This document shows, piece by piece, positions 10,686 to 18,788 of a stretch of DNA of 64,000 nucleotides. Source of the DNA: Trichocoleus sp. FACHB-40 (GTDB lineage Bacteria; Cyanobacteriota; Cyanobacteriia; Cyanobacteriales; FACHB-T130); the NCBI RefSeq assembly GCF_014695915.1, contig NZ_JACJPF010000043.1, positions 1 through 64,000 of the forward strand. Reading direction: 5' to 3'. The notes beneath the pieces are model-generated. The model was not told where the DNA came from, searched no databases, and was given only the letters and a program-made list of their open reading frames with translations. Numbering within the stretch: the first letter of the stretch is position 1; the number at the start of each line of letters is the position of its first letter. Made by a program: the position numbers and the translations under genes.

Positions 10686-10908
10686 CCCATTCTGATCTGA
10701 GTTGCAACTGGAATTCTAGAGAATCAATGCGCTCAGGTAAAAATCCAAACCATCGGTCAAAGTTTTTCCCTGGCGATTTTTGGCTGCTAGTCTGATGCTC
10801 TGATATTGCTCGCTGATGAATTAGTGCTGCCAATTCTTCTAACAGCCGTAGTTGTTCTTCAGCACTGAGGTTTTCTACCTGATGGCGTACCTCGTTATAA
10901 GTAGACAT
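10678..10908 (-). CDS. Probable antitoxin partner of the PIN toxin
   Basis: 76-residue protein from the ATG at 10908; a longer frame to 10944 reads into HIP1 repeat DNA and is less likely. The N-terminal half is helical and charged (EVRHQVENLSAEEQLRLLEE), as in small cyanobacterial antitoxins of VapB/DUF2281 type, and the acidic C-terminus (PERIDSLEFQLQLRSEWDE) could wrap the toxin. Position and 8 bp overlap with the PIN gene are the main evidence; I do not see a clear named DNA-binding motif. Confidence 0.7.
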   Translation of the reverse strand: MSTYNEVRHQVENLSAEEQLRLLEELAALIHQRAISEHQTSSQKSPGKNFDRWFGFLPERIDSLEFQLQLRSEWDE

Positions 10909-10956
10909 AGACTTTCTTCTGTAACTCTCGCGTCCTGATTCCAATATACACAGAGT

Positions 10957-11063
10957 GCGATCGCATCTGCCAAAATAGCGATCGCATTTATCTTTCCCAA
11001 AATGCGATCATATCCACATTTGCGAGAGTGCGATCGCATCCACATTTGCGAGAGTGCGATCGC
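10957..11063. repeat. HIP1-containing repeat tract upstream of the antitoxin, with a 26-bp tandem unit
   Basis: A second HIP1-rich tract. Bases 11012-11037 and 11038-11063 are two exact 26 bp tandem copies (ATCCACATTTGCGAGAGTGC then GATCGC). Bases 10978-11001 repeat the element at 10191-10214. The tract covers the likely promoter region of the toxin/antitoxin pair. Confidence 0.85.
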
Positions 11064-11123
11064 AAGTTGAATAGAGCATGGTAGAGTATTTATTTCTATA
11101 TAAGCACAGCAGCTAGTCTCAAT

Positions 11124-11912
11124 ATGAGTAGGCAAGATTCACAAACTACATTTCAGAACCAGTGGAATGCAGAACTCTACGATCGTAAACATTCTTTTGT
11201 CTCGCAGTTAGGATCAGATGTGGTAGAAATACTGTCTCCCAAATATGGGGAATGTATTCTCGATATCGGCTGTGGAACAGGTCATTTATCCGAAAAAATT
11301 ACAACTTTTGGCGCTAAAGTAGTTGGCATTGATAGTGCAGCCACGATGATTGAGCAGGCACAAAAAAACTATCCTAGTTTACAGTTTGAGGTAATAGATG
11401 CAACTAATCTACAATTTACCGAACAGTTTGATGCTGTATTTTCAAATGCGGCACTTCATTGGATAAAAGAGCCTGAAAAAGTTGTGTCTGGTATTTATCA
11501 AGCGTTAAAACCAAAAGGGCGTTTTGTCGCTGAATTTGGTGGGAAGGGAAATGTTAAAGCAATCGTTACAGCCCTCTATAATGCCCTTCAAGCTGCTGGT
11601 TATCCTGTCGAGGAAGCTCTCAATCCTTGGTATTTTCCCAGTATTGGGGAATATGGTGCTTTACTAGAAGAACATAGTTTAGAGTTAACTTTCGCCACCC
11701 TGTTTGACCGTCCAACACCATTAGATGATGGAGAACAAGGGATGCAAAATTGGATAAAAATGTTTGCAAATAACATTTTGACTGCATTTCCTGCTGACCA
11801 ACAAATGAGCATTATTGCTGATATTGAAAAGCAGTTGCGTCCAACACTGTATAAAAATGGCACTTGGTTTGCAGATTACAGACGAATTCGAGTAATTGCC
11901 ATTAAATATTAA
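11124..11912 (+). CDS. Class I SAM-dependent methyltransferase
   Basis: 262-residue methyltransferase of the Methyltransf_11/25 type. The SAM-binding motif I is ILDIGCGTGHLSE (about residues 48-60), the acidic residue after strand 2 is in VVGIDSAATMI, and the motif IV region reads FDAVFSNAALHWI, which recalls trans-aconitate 2-methyltransferase-like proteins. The substrate cannot be assigned. It follows the HIP1 tract and precedes another methyltransferase gene that is broken. Confidence 0.85.
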   Translation: MSRQDSQTTFQNQWNAELYDRKHSFVSQLGSDVVEILSPKYGECILDIGCGTGHLSEKITTFGAKVVGIDSAATMIEQAQKNYPSLQFEVIDATNLQFTEQFDAVFSNAALHWIKEPEKVVSGIYQALKPKGRFVAEFGGKGNVKAIVTALYNALQAAGYPVEEALNPWYFPSIGEYGALLEEHSLELTFATLFDRPTPLDDGEQGMQNWIKMFANNILTAFPADQQMSIIADIEKQLRPTLYKNGTWFADYRRIRVIAIKY

Positions 11913-12064
11913 CTCGTTTTAGCTTCAATTAAGCGATGGCGCTACCTTGGTGTATCTCCCCCAAGCGTGCGATCGCGCACATTTTCCCCAGCATGCGATC
12001 GCATTTCCCGAATTGGAGCTATATTAAGCGAATACCCAAATTGCTTAATTTAAAATTAAATTAT

Positions 12065-12858
12065 ATGAAAATTCTCAACTATATCAGTTTGTTGGTGCGG
12101 CGAACTTTACCGGAAGTCTACAACACTTATCACGGGTACCAAAAGCTTAAACTTCCTGAAAACATCCAACGCATTAACAATCTAATCATTCAAAAATACG
12201 GTTTGGTTGTTCAAAGTGGCCCTTTTGCTGGCATGGTTCATGTAGGACGCAAGGGAGGCGCAGCATTAGTACCAACGCTTATAGGTTGTTACGAAGAAGA
12301 ATTGCATGAAATTTTAGGCTCTGTAATTCAAACAAACTACGACAATATTATCAATGTTGGTAGTGGCGAAGGTTACTATGCAATTGGATTTGCTTTAAAG
12401 ATACCTACCGCCAAGATTTATGCTTTCGAGATTAACCCCATTGCTCGGCGAATGTCTAAGGAAATGGCACGAGCTAATGGTGTTTTTGACCGTATATTTT
12501 TTGCTGGAGAATGGATATAAAAGCATTGAATGAGACAATAGATAAAAAATCGCTAGTATTTATGGATTGTGAAGGCGGTGAAGTTGATTTACTACAACCG
12601 GATCTGGCACCTAATCTTAGATACAGCGACGTGTTAGTTGAATTACACGACTTTTTAAACCCAACCATTTCAGAAACTATTATGTCCCGCTTTAAAGAAA
12701 CTCATGATATCACGTTAGTAAGTAGTACAAAGCGCGAGCCGGAAGCATATGCAGCTATTAGCTTCCTCAATGAAGAAGACCGTCAAATTACTGTTAGCGA
12801 GTTTCGTCCAGCAGTAATGCAGTGGGCGTTTATGACTGCTAAATCTTATCAAAAATAA
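12065..12858 (+). pseudogene. Methyltransferase-like (FkbM-type) gene broken by a frameshift near 12,513
   Basis: Two overlapping frames together make one protein of about 264 residues. The first runs from ATG 12065 (MKILNYISLLVRRTLPEVY) to TAA 12520 and contains the SAM-binding core INVGSGEGYYAIGFA and AFEINPIARRM. The second starts at 12511 in the next frame and continues with IKALNETIDKKSLVFMDCEG and the C-terminal part. Adding one base between 12513 and 12514 would restore GEC-DIKALN, a junction fitting this family. Either this is a true one-base deletion or a sequencing error; I cannot tell. No programmed-frameshift heptamer sits at the join. Confidence 0.7.
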
Positions 12859-12925
12859 GAGTATATTCAGCAACACAAAGATAAATTATGCCAAAATCAT
12901 TACAGCTAAATAGTCTTTGTTGCTG

Positions 12926-14863
12926 ATGAAACGGTTCACAATTTTTTGCTACGCAGCGGCAGCATCCGTACTGGCTCTATTGGTATTGGCTTGTCGCGAT
13001 CGCACTATTCCCGTATCCAGTGCCAATACACCTAGTCCAGATACTTTAAGCTTACTTCAGGCGGAGCCGCCCCCTGCAAAGGCATTTAAAAACCAGTGGA
13101 CACCTGAACTCGAAAAAGAATTTCAGCAACGAGCTAAAGAAGTTATTAAGTATTACGCAGGCAAAAAATATGGCAACACCTATGGAGAGAATGAAAAAGC
13201 GTCTTATCCTAATGCCATGTTTGACCTTTTGGATGGAAATCGGGAGAAAGCAATCGCATTTCTTGAAAATGAAGATAACCAAGCCAAAGATAACGCCCAC
13301 ACCGAAGGGATTGACTATTACTATTCTTTCACTCTCAAAGGACAAATTCGCAAATACTTCTTCTTCGGTAAATTCCTAGATCCTGCCTACAAACAACGAA
13401 TGTTTTTAGGTGCAAAAAAGTGGACGCAGCAAGATCCCAATGGTCGTCCTCACCCGATTTATGGGAAAGGCCGTGGCGGTGACGGTTGGGGGCCAGAGGT
13501 GCGCGGTAGCTGGGTGGATGGACGCAATACAGATAATCTCAGAGCGATGCGAGAAACATCCGTTTATCTGATGGCGGAGGAAACTGGAAATGAAGATGTG
13601 CGACAGCTATATAAAAAGAGAATTCAGCGGTATGTTTGGGCGCTTTATCATATTGGCATGGGCGAGTGGGATTCGGAAAATTATCACGGTCATACCTTAG
13701 CTGCCTATCTTAATCTTTACGATTTTGCTAAAGATCCAGAAGTAAAAATGTTAGGTAAAGCAGCTTTAGATTGGCTTTGTGCTGCGGGGGCATTGAAGTA
13801 TTACCACGGCGGTTTCGGGGGGCCATCTAAACGAGATTATGGTAATAGTAATGTAGTTTACGGTTCATCTGCTGCACGTTTGCTATGGCTATATTTCGGG
13901 GATAATTCCCTACCTAATCCTAAACCTGAACGCGATTCAATTCACGTATTTACTAGCAGTTACCGTCCTCCATTGGCAGTTGTGGCATTAGCCAGAAAAC
14001 AGTTTAAAAAGCCGATTGAATTACTTAGTACCAAGCCAGTTTATGAAAATTGGAAACCTGGAGGTGAAGATAAACCTGGTTATTGGGAAACAACATTTTT
14101 CGGGAATACTTATCAACTGGGTAGTGTTGTTGCAGAGTTTAGCGATGGTGATGTTGGAACTTTCAAATTGATGGCTGAAAATTCTCAGCATGGGGTGGAT
14201 TATTTTGTAGCCAATACTGGTAGCGACAGGCTAAAGCCTGGAAAAAAGAAAGGCGATCAAATAGGACAATACCGCAATCTTTTGATTTGGCTACGCCCAG
14301 CCTCAAACCAACCCTTTTATTTTCAGATTCCTAAAACTGCCGTATCAGAAATTGAAGATGGAATTTGGTTCTTTAAGTTTGAAAAGACTTGGCTGGCTGT
14401 TCATCCCATAAACCTAAATAGTTACACAAAAATTGCTATTAAAGGAAAAAAGCTTGAGGAACTATACCACGATGAAGTAATGCTGAAAGCAACACCCAAA
14501 GATAATCAATATGCTGGATTTACGCTGGAAGTGGGAGATAAAACTACAACCAGTTATGCTAGTTTTAAAGAATCTGTGAAGAAAAAAAGTAAGTTGAACG
14601 TGAGCCAGATAGCATCTGGTACAGTACAGCTAAAAGGAGTTAATGGCAATAATCTTAAAATAACTCATAATTATCAAAATGAGTTGCCAACTATTGTTCG
14701 CAATGGTGTCAAGTATGACTGGTTTAAAAATTATGATTTATACAAAGTAACTGAAGAGAATAACCTTATTTCTCTAGGCTGGAAACAAGGTAAAATGCGG
14801 GTAGAAGCTGGCGGTTTAGTGTTTGAACAGACGGTTTCAAGTGATGGAAAGGTGAGTTTTTAA
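12926..14863 (+). CDS. Large exported lipoprotein, possibly polysaccharide-lyase-like
   Basis: 645 residues from the ATG at 12926 (a TTG at 12917 is in frame). The N-terminus is a lipoprotein signal: basic KRF, a hydrophobic stretch, and the lipobox LVLAC with Cys23. Residues about 180-300 are helical and rich in aromatic, His and Asn residues (IGMGEWDSENYHGHTLAAYL), followed by a beta-rich second half. This layout resembles the alpha/alpha-toroid plus beta-sandwich of alginate/heparin lyases, but I see no certain catalytic signature and do not assign an activity. It stands alone between the broken methyltransferase and a convergent DUF3598 gene. Confidence 0.7.
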   Translation: MKRFTIFCYAAAASVLALLVLACRDRTIPVSSANTPSPDTLSLLQAEPPPAKAFKNQWTPELEKEFQQRAKEVIKYYAGKKYGNTYGENEKASYPNAMFDLLDGNREKAIAFLENEDNQAKDNAHTEGIDYYYSFTLKGQIRKYFFFGKFLDPAYKQRMFLGAKKWTQQDPNGRPHPIYGKGRGGDGWGPEVRGSWVDGRNTDNLRAMRETSVYLMAEETGNEDVRQLYKKRIQRYVWALYHIGMGEWDSENYHGHTLAAYLNLYDFAKDPEVKMLGKAALDWLCAAGALKYYHGGFGGPSKRDYGNSNVVYGSSAARLLWLYFGDNSLPNPKPERDSIHVFTSSYRPPLAVVALARKQFKKPIELLSTKPVYENWKPGGEDKPGYWETTFFGNTYQLGSVVAEFSDGDVGTFKLMAENSQHGVDYFVANTGSDRLKPGKKKGDQIGQYRNLLIWLRPASNQPFYFQIPKTAVSEIEDGIWFFKFEKTWLAVHPINLNSYTKIAIKGKKLEELYHDEVMLKATPKDNQYAGFTLEVGDKTTTSYASFKESVKKKSKLNVSQIASGTVQLKGVNGNNLKITHNYQNELPTIVRNGVKYDWFKNYDLYKVTEENNLISLGWKQGKMRVEAGGLVFEQTVSSDGKVSF

Positions 14864-14873
14864 ACTTATCATG

Positions 14874-15692
14874 TCACCTTTTACGTTCTGTAACTAAGGT
14901 GAGGCTAACCCATTCTCCTTTATTGTTATAACTGCGAATCATTCGCAGGCGCAAATCTCGTTGCAATAACCATCCTGCTTCTAGAAAAAAGGCTTGACCA
15001 ACTTTCACTTGTAGGGGACAGTTGGAAGAGGCACCATCTGGTAATAATAATACTTGAATTGGCTGGGTATTTTGGTCAAAGTGAAGAATGGAACCGTTAA
15101 TTTTAGCGGTAGAAGTAATGGTTCTGTCGCCAAAAGTCAATTGCTGAAATAAGCGATCGCTTTCTTTTTGCTCTACCTTCAGCGTGCTAGAATAAGTATC
15201 AGAATTTTGATTGTCTGGATAAATTGTTACCGCTTCTCCCTGCCATTCTCCCACCAAATCATTAACAGTTAAGGATGGGCGTTCTGGAGAGTCTGTCGCG
15301 GCTAATTTTTCCCTAATTAAGGTAATTCTATCTAACTTCCCTTCACGGTTAAATAGCTGCACCAAACGCATCCTTCTGGTGCCATCAATCAAGCCTAATT
15401 CTGCTCCAAATTCCGAGAAAGGAGCTTGTTGAATCGAGCCTTGAGAAAATGCCCCATTCTGAAAAAATAAAACGCTTTTTCCTAGAGAACTATATTCTAA
15501 AACTTTCTCTTCTGCCTGTTGACCGGGTGGCAAGCGGCGGATAATTTGGCGAATGGTTTGGTTATTGTTTAAACCTTCTAGAGAGACAACTGTAGGCGTG
15601 TCTTCCAGTAGCTCTCCTTGGGGCGAAAGTCGGGTGAATGAGCCTTGCCATTCCCCTAAATTTTGTAGTAGAGATTCCCATTGCGATCGCAT
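14874..15692 (-). CDS. DUF3598 family protein
   Basis: 272-residue protein of a cyanobacterial family predicted to form two lipocalin-like beta-barrel halves. Each half starts with the same kind of strand: WQGSFTRLSPQGELLEDT near residue 14 and GEWQGEAVTIYPDN near residue 147. No signal peptide is seen, so it is probably cytoplasmic. Function is unknown. The gene ends 10 bp from the convergent lipoprotein gene and begins 25 bp after the ftsX stop on the same strand, so both may share a transcript. Confidence 0.75.
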   Translation of the reverse strand: MRSQWESLLQNLGEWQGSFTRLSPQGELLEDTPTVVSLEGLNNNQTIRQIIRRLPPGQQAEEKVLEYSSLGKSVLFFQNGAFSQGSIQQAPFSEFGAELGLIDGTRRMRLVQLFNREGKLDRITLIREKLAATDSPERPSLTVNDLVGEWQGEAVTIYPDNQNSDTYSSTLKVEQKESDRLFQQLTFGDRTITSTAKINGSILHFDQNTQPIQVLLLPDGASSNCPLQVKVGQAFFLEAGWLLQRDLRLRMIRSYNNKGEWVSLTLVTERKR

Positions 15693-15717
15693 AATTTAAT
15701 TTGAGAATTTGGATTGA

Positions 15718-16635
15718 TTATCGTACAGCAAAGCGGCGGACAGCAAACAAACTTCCGATTAAGCCTACCGAACCGCCGAGACACAGGAGAATCACAGGTA
15801 ACATAAAAATTTGTATTGGACTAAGTTGCAAACCGTTGACGAGAAATTGGATAAAATTCGGTTGAGAAGTAAGCAAGTTATTCAAAGTACGTCCAACGGT
15901 GCTGATGAGAAGCCAAGCGATCGCAGCCCCAACCAAACCAAAGGTAATTCCCTGTAAAATAAACGGCAGGTAAATCCATACCGTAGTTGCTCCCACCAGC
16001 TGCATTATCTCAATTTCCCGCCGTCGTGCCATCACAATTAGGCGAATTGTTGTTGTAATTACTGCAACTGCCGTCAAAGTAAGTAGGATGGTGATAGTAA
16101 GGCTAACGTAGCTCAGACCTTTATTCAACTGACCTAATCGTTGCAAAGCTTCATCCATATACTGTACGCCATCCACCCCTGGGATTTTTACCAGCTTTTG
16201 GGCTAAAACTGGCACTATCTCAGAGTTACGAACCTTGACTTTTAGCTCATCTACGAGAGGATTTCCCTGTAGCTGCTGGGTAGCACCGTCGATATCGGAA
16301 ATTAAGAGTTCTTTAACCAGAGATTTCCAAGCTTGCTCTTTAGAAATCGTTTTTATCTCAACCACTTCTGGGATTTTTTCCACAGCCGGGGCGACCATTT
16401 CCACTCGCGCCCCAGGATCTAAATATACAGATACTTCCAGTTGGCTGCCAAATTGAGTCAGCAGGCGTTCCATTTGCCAGGATGCTTGGAGACTCATGCC
16501 AAATAGAAATAGCAACACGGTGACTGTACTAACCGCCGCCCAGTTCATCCAACCGCCACGCCGCAAGCCCCGCAAGGTTTCGCGCAGTAGGTAATCTAGT
16601 TTACTTAGGAATTTAAACACAAATTTCCTCCTCAA
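15718..16635 (-). CDS. ftsX: Cell division protein FtsX (ABC transporter permease subunit)
   Basis: 305-residue membrane protein that, with the ATPase FtsE, controls peptidoglycan hydrolases at the septum. The N-terminal cytoplasmic stretch LLRETLRGLRRGGWMNWAA leads into the first membrane helix. The extracellular loop LEVSVYLDPGARVEMVAP and ISKEQAWKSL is typical of FtsX, followed by three C-terminal helices with ARRREIEIMQLVGAT between the second and third. Length fits the family. ftsE is not adjacent. Confidence 0.93.
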   Translation of the reverse strand: MRRKFVFKFLSKLDYLLRETLRGLRRGGWMNWAAVSTVTVLLFLFGMSLQASWQMERLLTQFGSQLEVSVYLDPGARVEMVAPAVEKIPEVVEIKTISKEQAWKSLVKELLISDIDGATQQLQGNPLVDELKVKVRNSEIVPVLAQKLVKIPGVDGVQYMDEALQRLGQLNKGLSYVSLTITILLTLTAVAVITTTIRLIVMARRREIEIMQLVGATTVWIYLPFILQGITFGLVGAAIAWLLISTVGRTLNNLLTSQPNFIQFLVNGLQLSPIQIFMLPVILLCLGGSVGLIGSLFAVRRFAVR

Positions 16636-16770
16636 CCACAGCCATCATCAGAGAGTTTATAGCACGGTCGTTCGATTCTTTGAAGAGTAGATTTTACAGT
16701 TGCATTAGATTCTACTCTCCCGAACCGCTCCCCATTGACTCTAATATGTTGTAGTATTTGTAGTATGTAT

Positions 16771-16835
16771 GCATTCCTAAATGATTCGTGAAGGCGAGAT
16801 ACCGGACTTCTTTAAGAAGTCCGGTATCTGAAGCG
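16771..16835 (+). repeat. Dispersed hairpin repeat, element A copy 1
   Basis: A 65-bp unit starting GCATTCCTAAATGATTCGTG and containing a hairpin with 16-bp arms (AGATACCGGACTTCTT at 16797-16812, one central T, then its complement). A diverged copy in the opposite orientation occurs at 55438-55502. Here it lies upstream of the GNAT gene and could affect its expression. Confidence 0.85.
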
Positions 16836-16858
16836 GTGGCAATAATTATGGTGAAGTT

Positions 16859-17734
16859 ATGAATCAGTATCGCTTTAAACGGTCATTCTCGGCTGACTCC
16901 AATTTAAGTAATAAGTTGTTTGACTTGGTTGAAGGCGTGTTTTCTGGATTGGGGGAATTAATAGAATGCGGCAGAAAATTAGGCGCATCCTGGGAAGATG
17001 CTTCAACTCCGTTTATTCGTTTTCATGACGACATAGCTGTTACCCATGTAGGAGTGTTAGAAATTCCTATGCAAATTATGGGACAAGCGGTGACGGTGGG
17101 GGGAGTACATGGAGTATGTACGCGGACGGAATTTCGCAGGCGCGGCTACTACCGCGAAGTGATGGAGGAGGTGCTGGAATATTGCGATAAACGCTATGAA
17201 ACGCTGGTATTGACAACGCCGAATGCGGAATTTTATACACCTTTTGGCTTTCTCAAACTAGAAGAATATGTGTTTAAAATCAGATGGGATTCCCAGAATA
17301 GCAGGGATGGTTTTAGAATACTGAATTTTGATGATGCCAAAGATTTAAAATTGCTACACCGACTGTTAGAAACGCGGACACCTGTTTCTAATATTGTGGG
17401 AGTTGTGAAAGAAAAAGCCGTATTTTGCTTCAACGAAGGAAGTCGCCCTTTATACTATGCAGAAGATTTGGATTTAATCGCTTGCATGGAGATAAAAGAT
17501 ACCCAACTTCACCTTTTTGATATAGTCGCAACGCAGATATGCCCGTTGAAAGAAATTATTGACAGAATACCCCAAACCATTGAAGAGGTGACGATATACT
17601 TTAGTCCTGAACTTTTGGATGCGGGAGATATGAGGGCATTTCTCCACCTATTTGATGAGACGGTGCTGATGGTGAGGGGTAAATTTGCAGCAGAGGGGGA
17701 AAAATTTATGCTACCGCGTTCGGCGCGTTGTTGA
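16859..17734 (+). CDS. GNAT family N-acetyltransferase
   Basis: 291-residue protein with an Eis-like GNAT domain in its N-terminal half. The acetyl-CoA pyrophosphate loop appears as TRTEFRRRGYYREVMEEVL and is followed by LVLTTPNAEFYTPFGFLKL, the usual ending of the GNAT fold. The C-terminal half has no motif I recognise. The substrate cannot be predicted. Element A lies directly upstream. Confidence 0.82.
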   Translation: MNQYRFKRSFSADSNLSNKLFDLVEGVFSGLGELIECGRKLGASWEDASTPFIRFHDDIAVTHVGVLEIPMQIMGQAVTVGGVHGVCTRTEFRRRGYYREVMEEVLEYCDKRYETLVLTTPNAEFYTPFGFLKLEEYVFKIRWDSQNSRDGFRILNFDDAKDLKLLHRLLETRTPVSNIVGVVKEKAVFCFNEGSRPLYYAEDLDLIACMEIKDTQLHLFDIVATQICPLKEIIDRIPQTIEEVTIYFSPELLDAGDMRAFLHLFDETVLMVRGKFAAEGEKFMLPRSARC

Positions 17735-17855
17735 TGAAATTAGATGTTGGTGACGAGAGTAAGGGAGTTACGTAGGAAGGGAGCTAACAACTGAGAACTG
17801 TTAAGATATAAGAAAATCGCAATTAAAATTTAGCTGTCTTGCGAGTCACAATACT

Positions 17856-18434
17856 ATGACCATGACGAGTGAAGTTGCCGTCGAAAAGAAAAAGTTAGAA
17901 AAACCGCCTTTAGAGATTCACTATATGGGCGATCGCGTCCTGCGTCACCCTGCCAAACGTATTGCCAAGGTAGACAACGAAATTCGGCAACTCGTGCGAG
18001 AAATGCTACAAACCATGTACAGCGCAGATGGCATCGGTTTGGCAGCCCCTCAAGTGGCAGTGCATAAACAGCTGATTGTCATTGACACCGAACCGGATAA
18101 CGCCGCTAATCAGCCTTTAGTGTTGATTAACCCAACTATCAAGAAATTCGGGCGCGACTTGTGTATGTTTCAAGAAGGCTGTCTTTCTATTCCTGGTGTT
18201 TATATCGACGTGAAGCGCCCGGAAATGGTTGAAGTCACTTACAAAGACGAACAGGGCCGTCCGCGTAGTATGAAGGCAACTGGACTGCTTTCCCGCGCCA
18301 TTCAGCACGAGATGGATCACCTCAATGGGGTGCTGTTTGTTGACCGCGTAGAGAATGCTTTGGTGTTGAATGAAGAGTTGAAAAAGCACGGCTTCTCGGC
18401 TCAAGCTGTCAATCCCGCACCCAAGGGATGGTAG
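17856..18434 (+). CDS. def: Peptide deformylase
   Basis: 192-residue metalloenzyme that removes the formyl group from the N-terminal methionine of new proteins. All three family motifs are present: GIGLAAPQ, EGCLS with the metal-binding Cys, and QHEMDHLNG with the two metal-binding His and the catalytic Glu. The N-terminus has about 20 extra charged residues; a second in-frame ATG follows 6 bp after the first. A small membrane protein gene follows after 9 bp. Confidence 0.97.
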   Translation: MTMTSEVAVEKKKLEKPPLEIHYMGDRVLRHPAKRIAKVDNEIRQLVREMLQTMYSADGIGLAAPQVAVHKQLIVIDTEPDNAANQPLVLINPTIKKFGRDLCMFQEGCLSIPGVYIDVKRPEMVEVTYKDEQGRPRSMKATGLLSRAIQHEMDHLNGVLFVDRVENALVLNEELKKHGFSAQAVNPAPKGW

Positions 18435-18443
18435 TATTCCGTC

Positions 18444-18641
18444 ATGATGACTCCGAAAAGTGGTGTATTTTTGCTTGGTTCGTGCGTAGCAGGGATAGCA
18501 GCTGTTGGTTCCGTCTTTGAACTTGCTTCTGGAGACCCCCGGCTGGGTAGTCTGACTACGGGAATTATTCTGGCAGCCAGCATTCCCTTAGTGGGATTTC
18601 TATTCTATGCCGCCGTGCGAGATGCAAACCAAAACTCATGA
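18444..18641 (+). CDS. Small two-helix membrane protein
   Basis: 65 residues with two hydrophobic helices (SGVFLLGSCVAGIAAVGSVF and TGIILAASIPLVGFLFYAA) joined by a short polar turn. The family is unknown to me. It starts 9 bp after the def stop and ends at a terminator, so the two genes look co-transcribed. Two consecutive ATG codons (18444, 18447) are both possible starts. Confidence 0.7.
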   Translation: MMTPKSGVFLLGSCVAGIAAVGSVFELASGDPRLGSLTTGIILAASIPLVGFLFYAAVRDANQNS

Positions 18642-18684
18642 AAAGGTGTGGAGATGTTGTATCCAGCGTCTCCACACCTTTTTA
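18641..18684 (+). terminator. Rho-independent terminator of the def operon
   Basis: AAAGGTGTGGAGA near 18642 pairs with TCTCCACACCTTT ending near 18682, and the arm runs into TTTTTAT. Confidence 0.8.
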
Positions 18685-18788
18685 TCGTTAGCCGCAATAG
18701 TCGCCCTGTAATTTTTGCCACAACCCTACTCGATAATCAGCGGTAATTGCTAAGCTAATCGCTAACGCTTTCTCCCAATCTCTAAAAA

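Noticed and set aside
12491-12520. Programmed ribosomal frameshift joining the two methyltransferase frames
   Set aside because: There is a T6 run upstream, but no proper slippery heptamer at the join; adding one base at 12513 gives a better protein junction.
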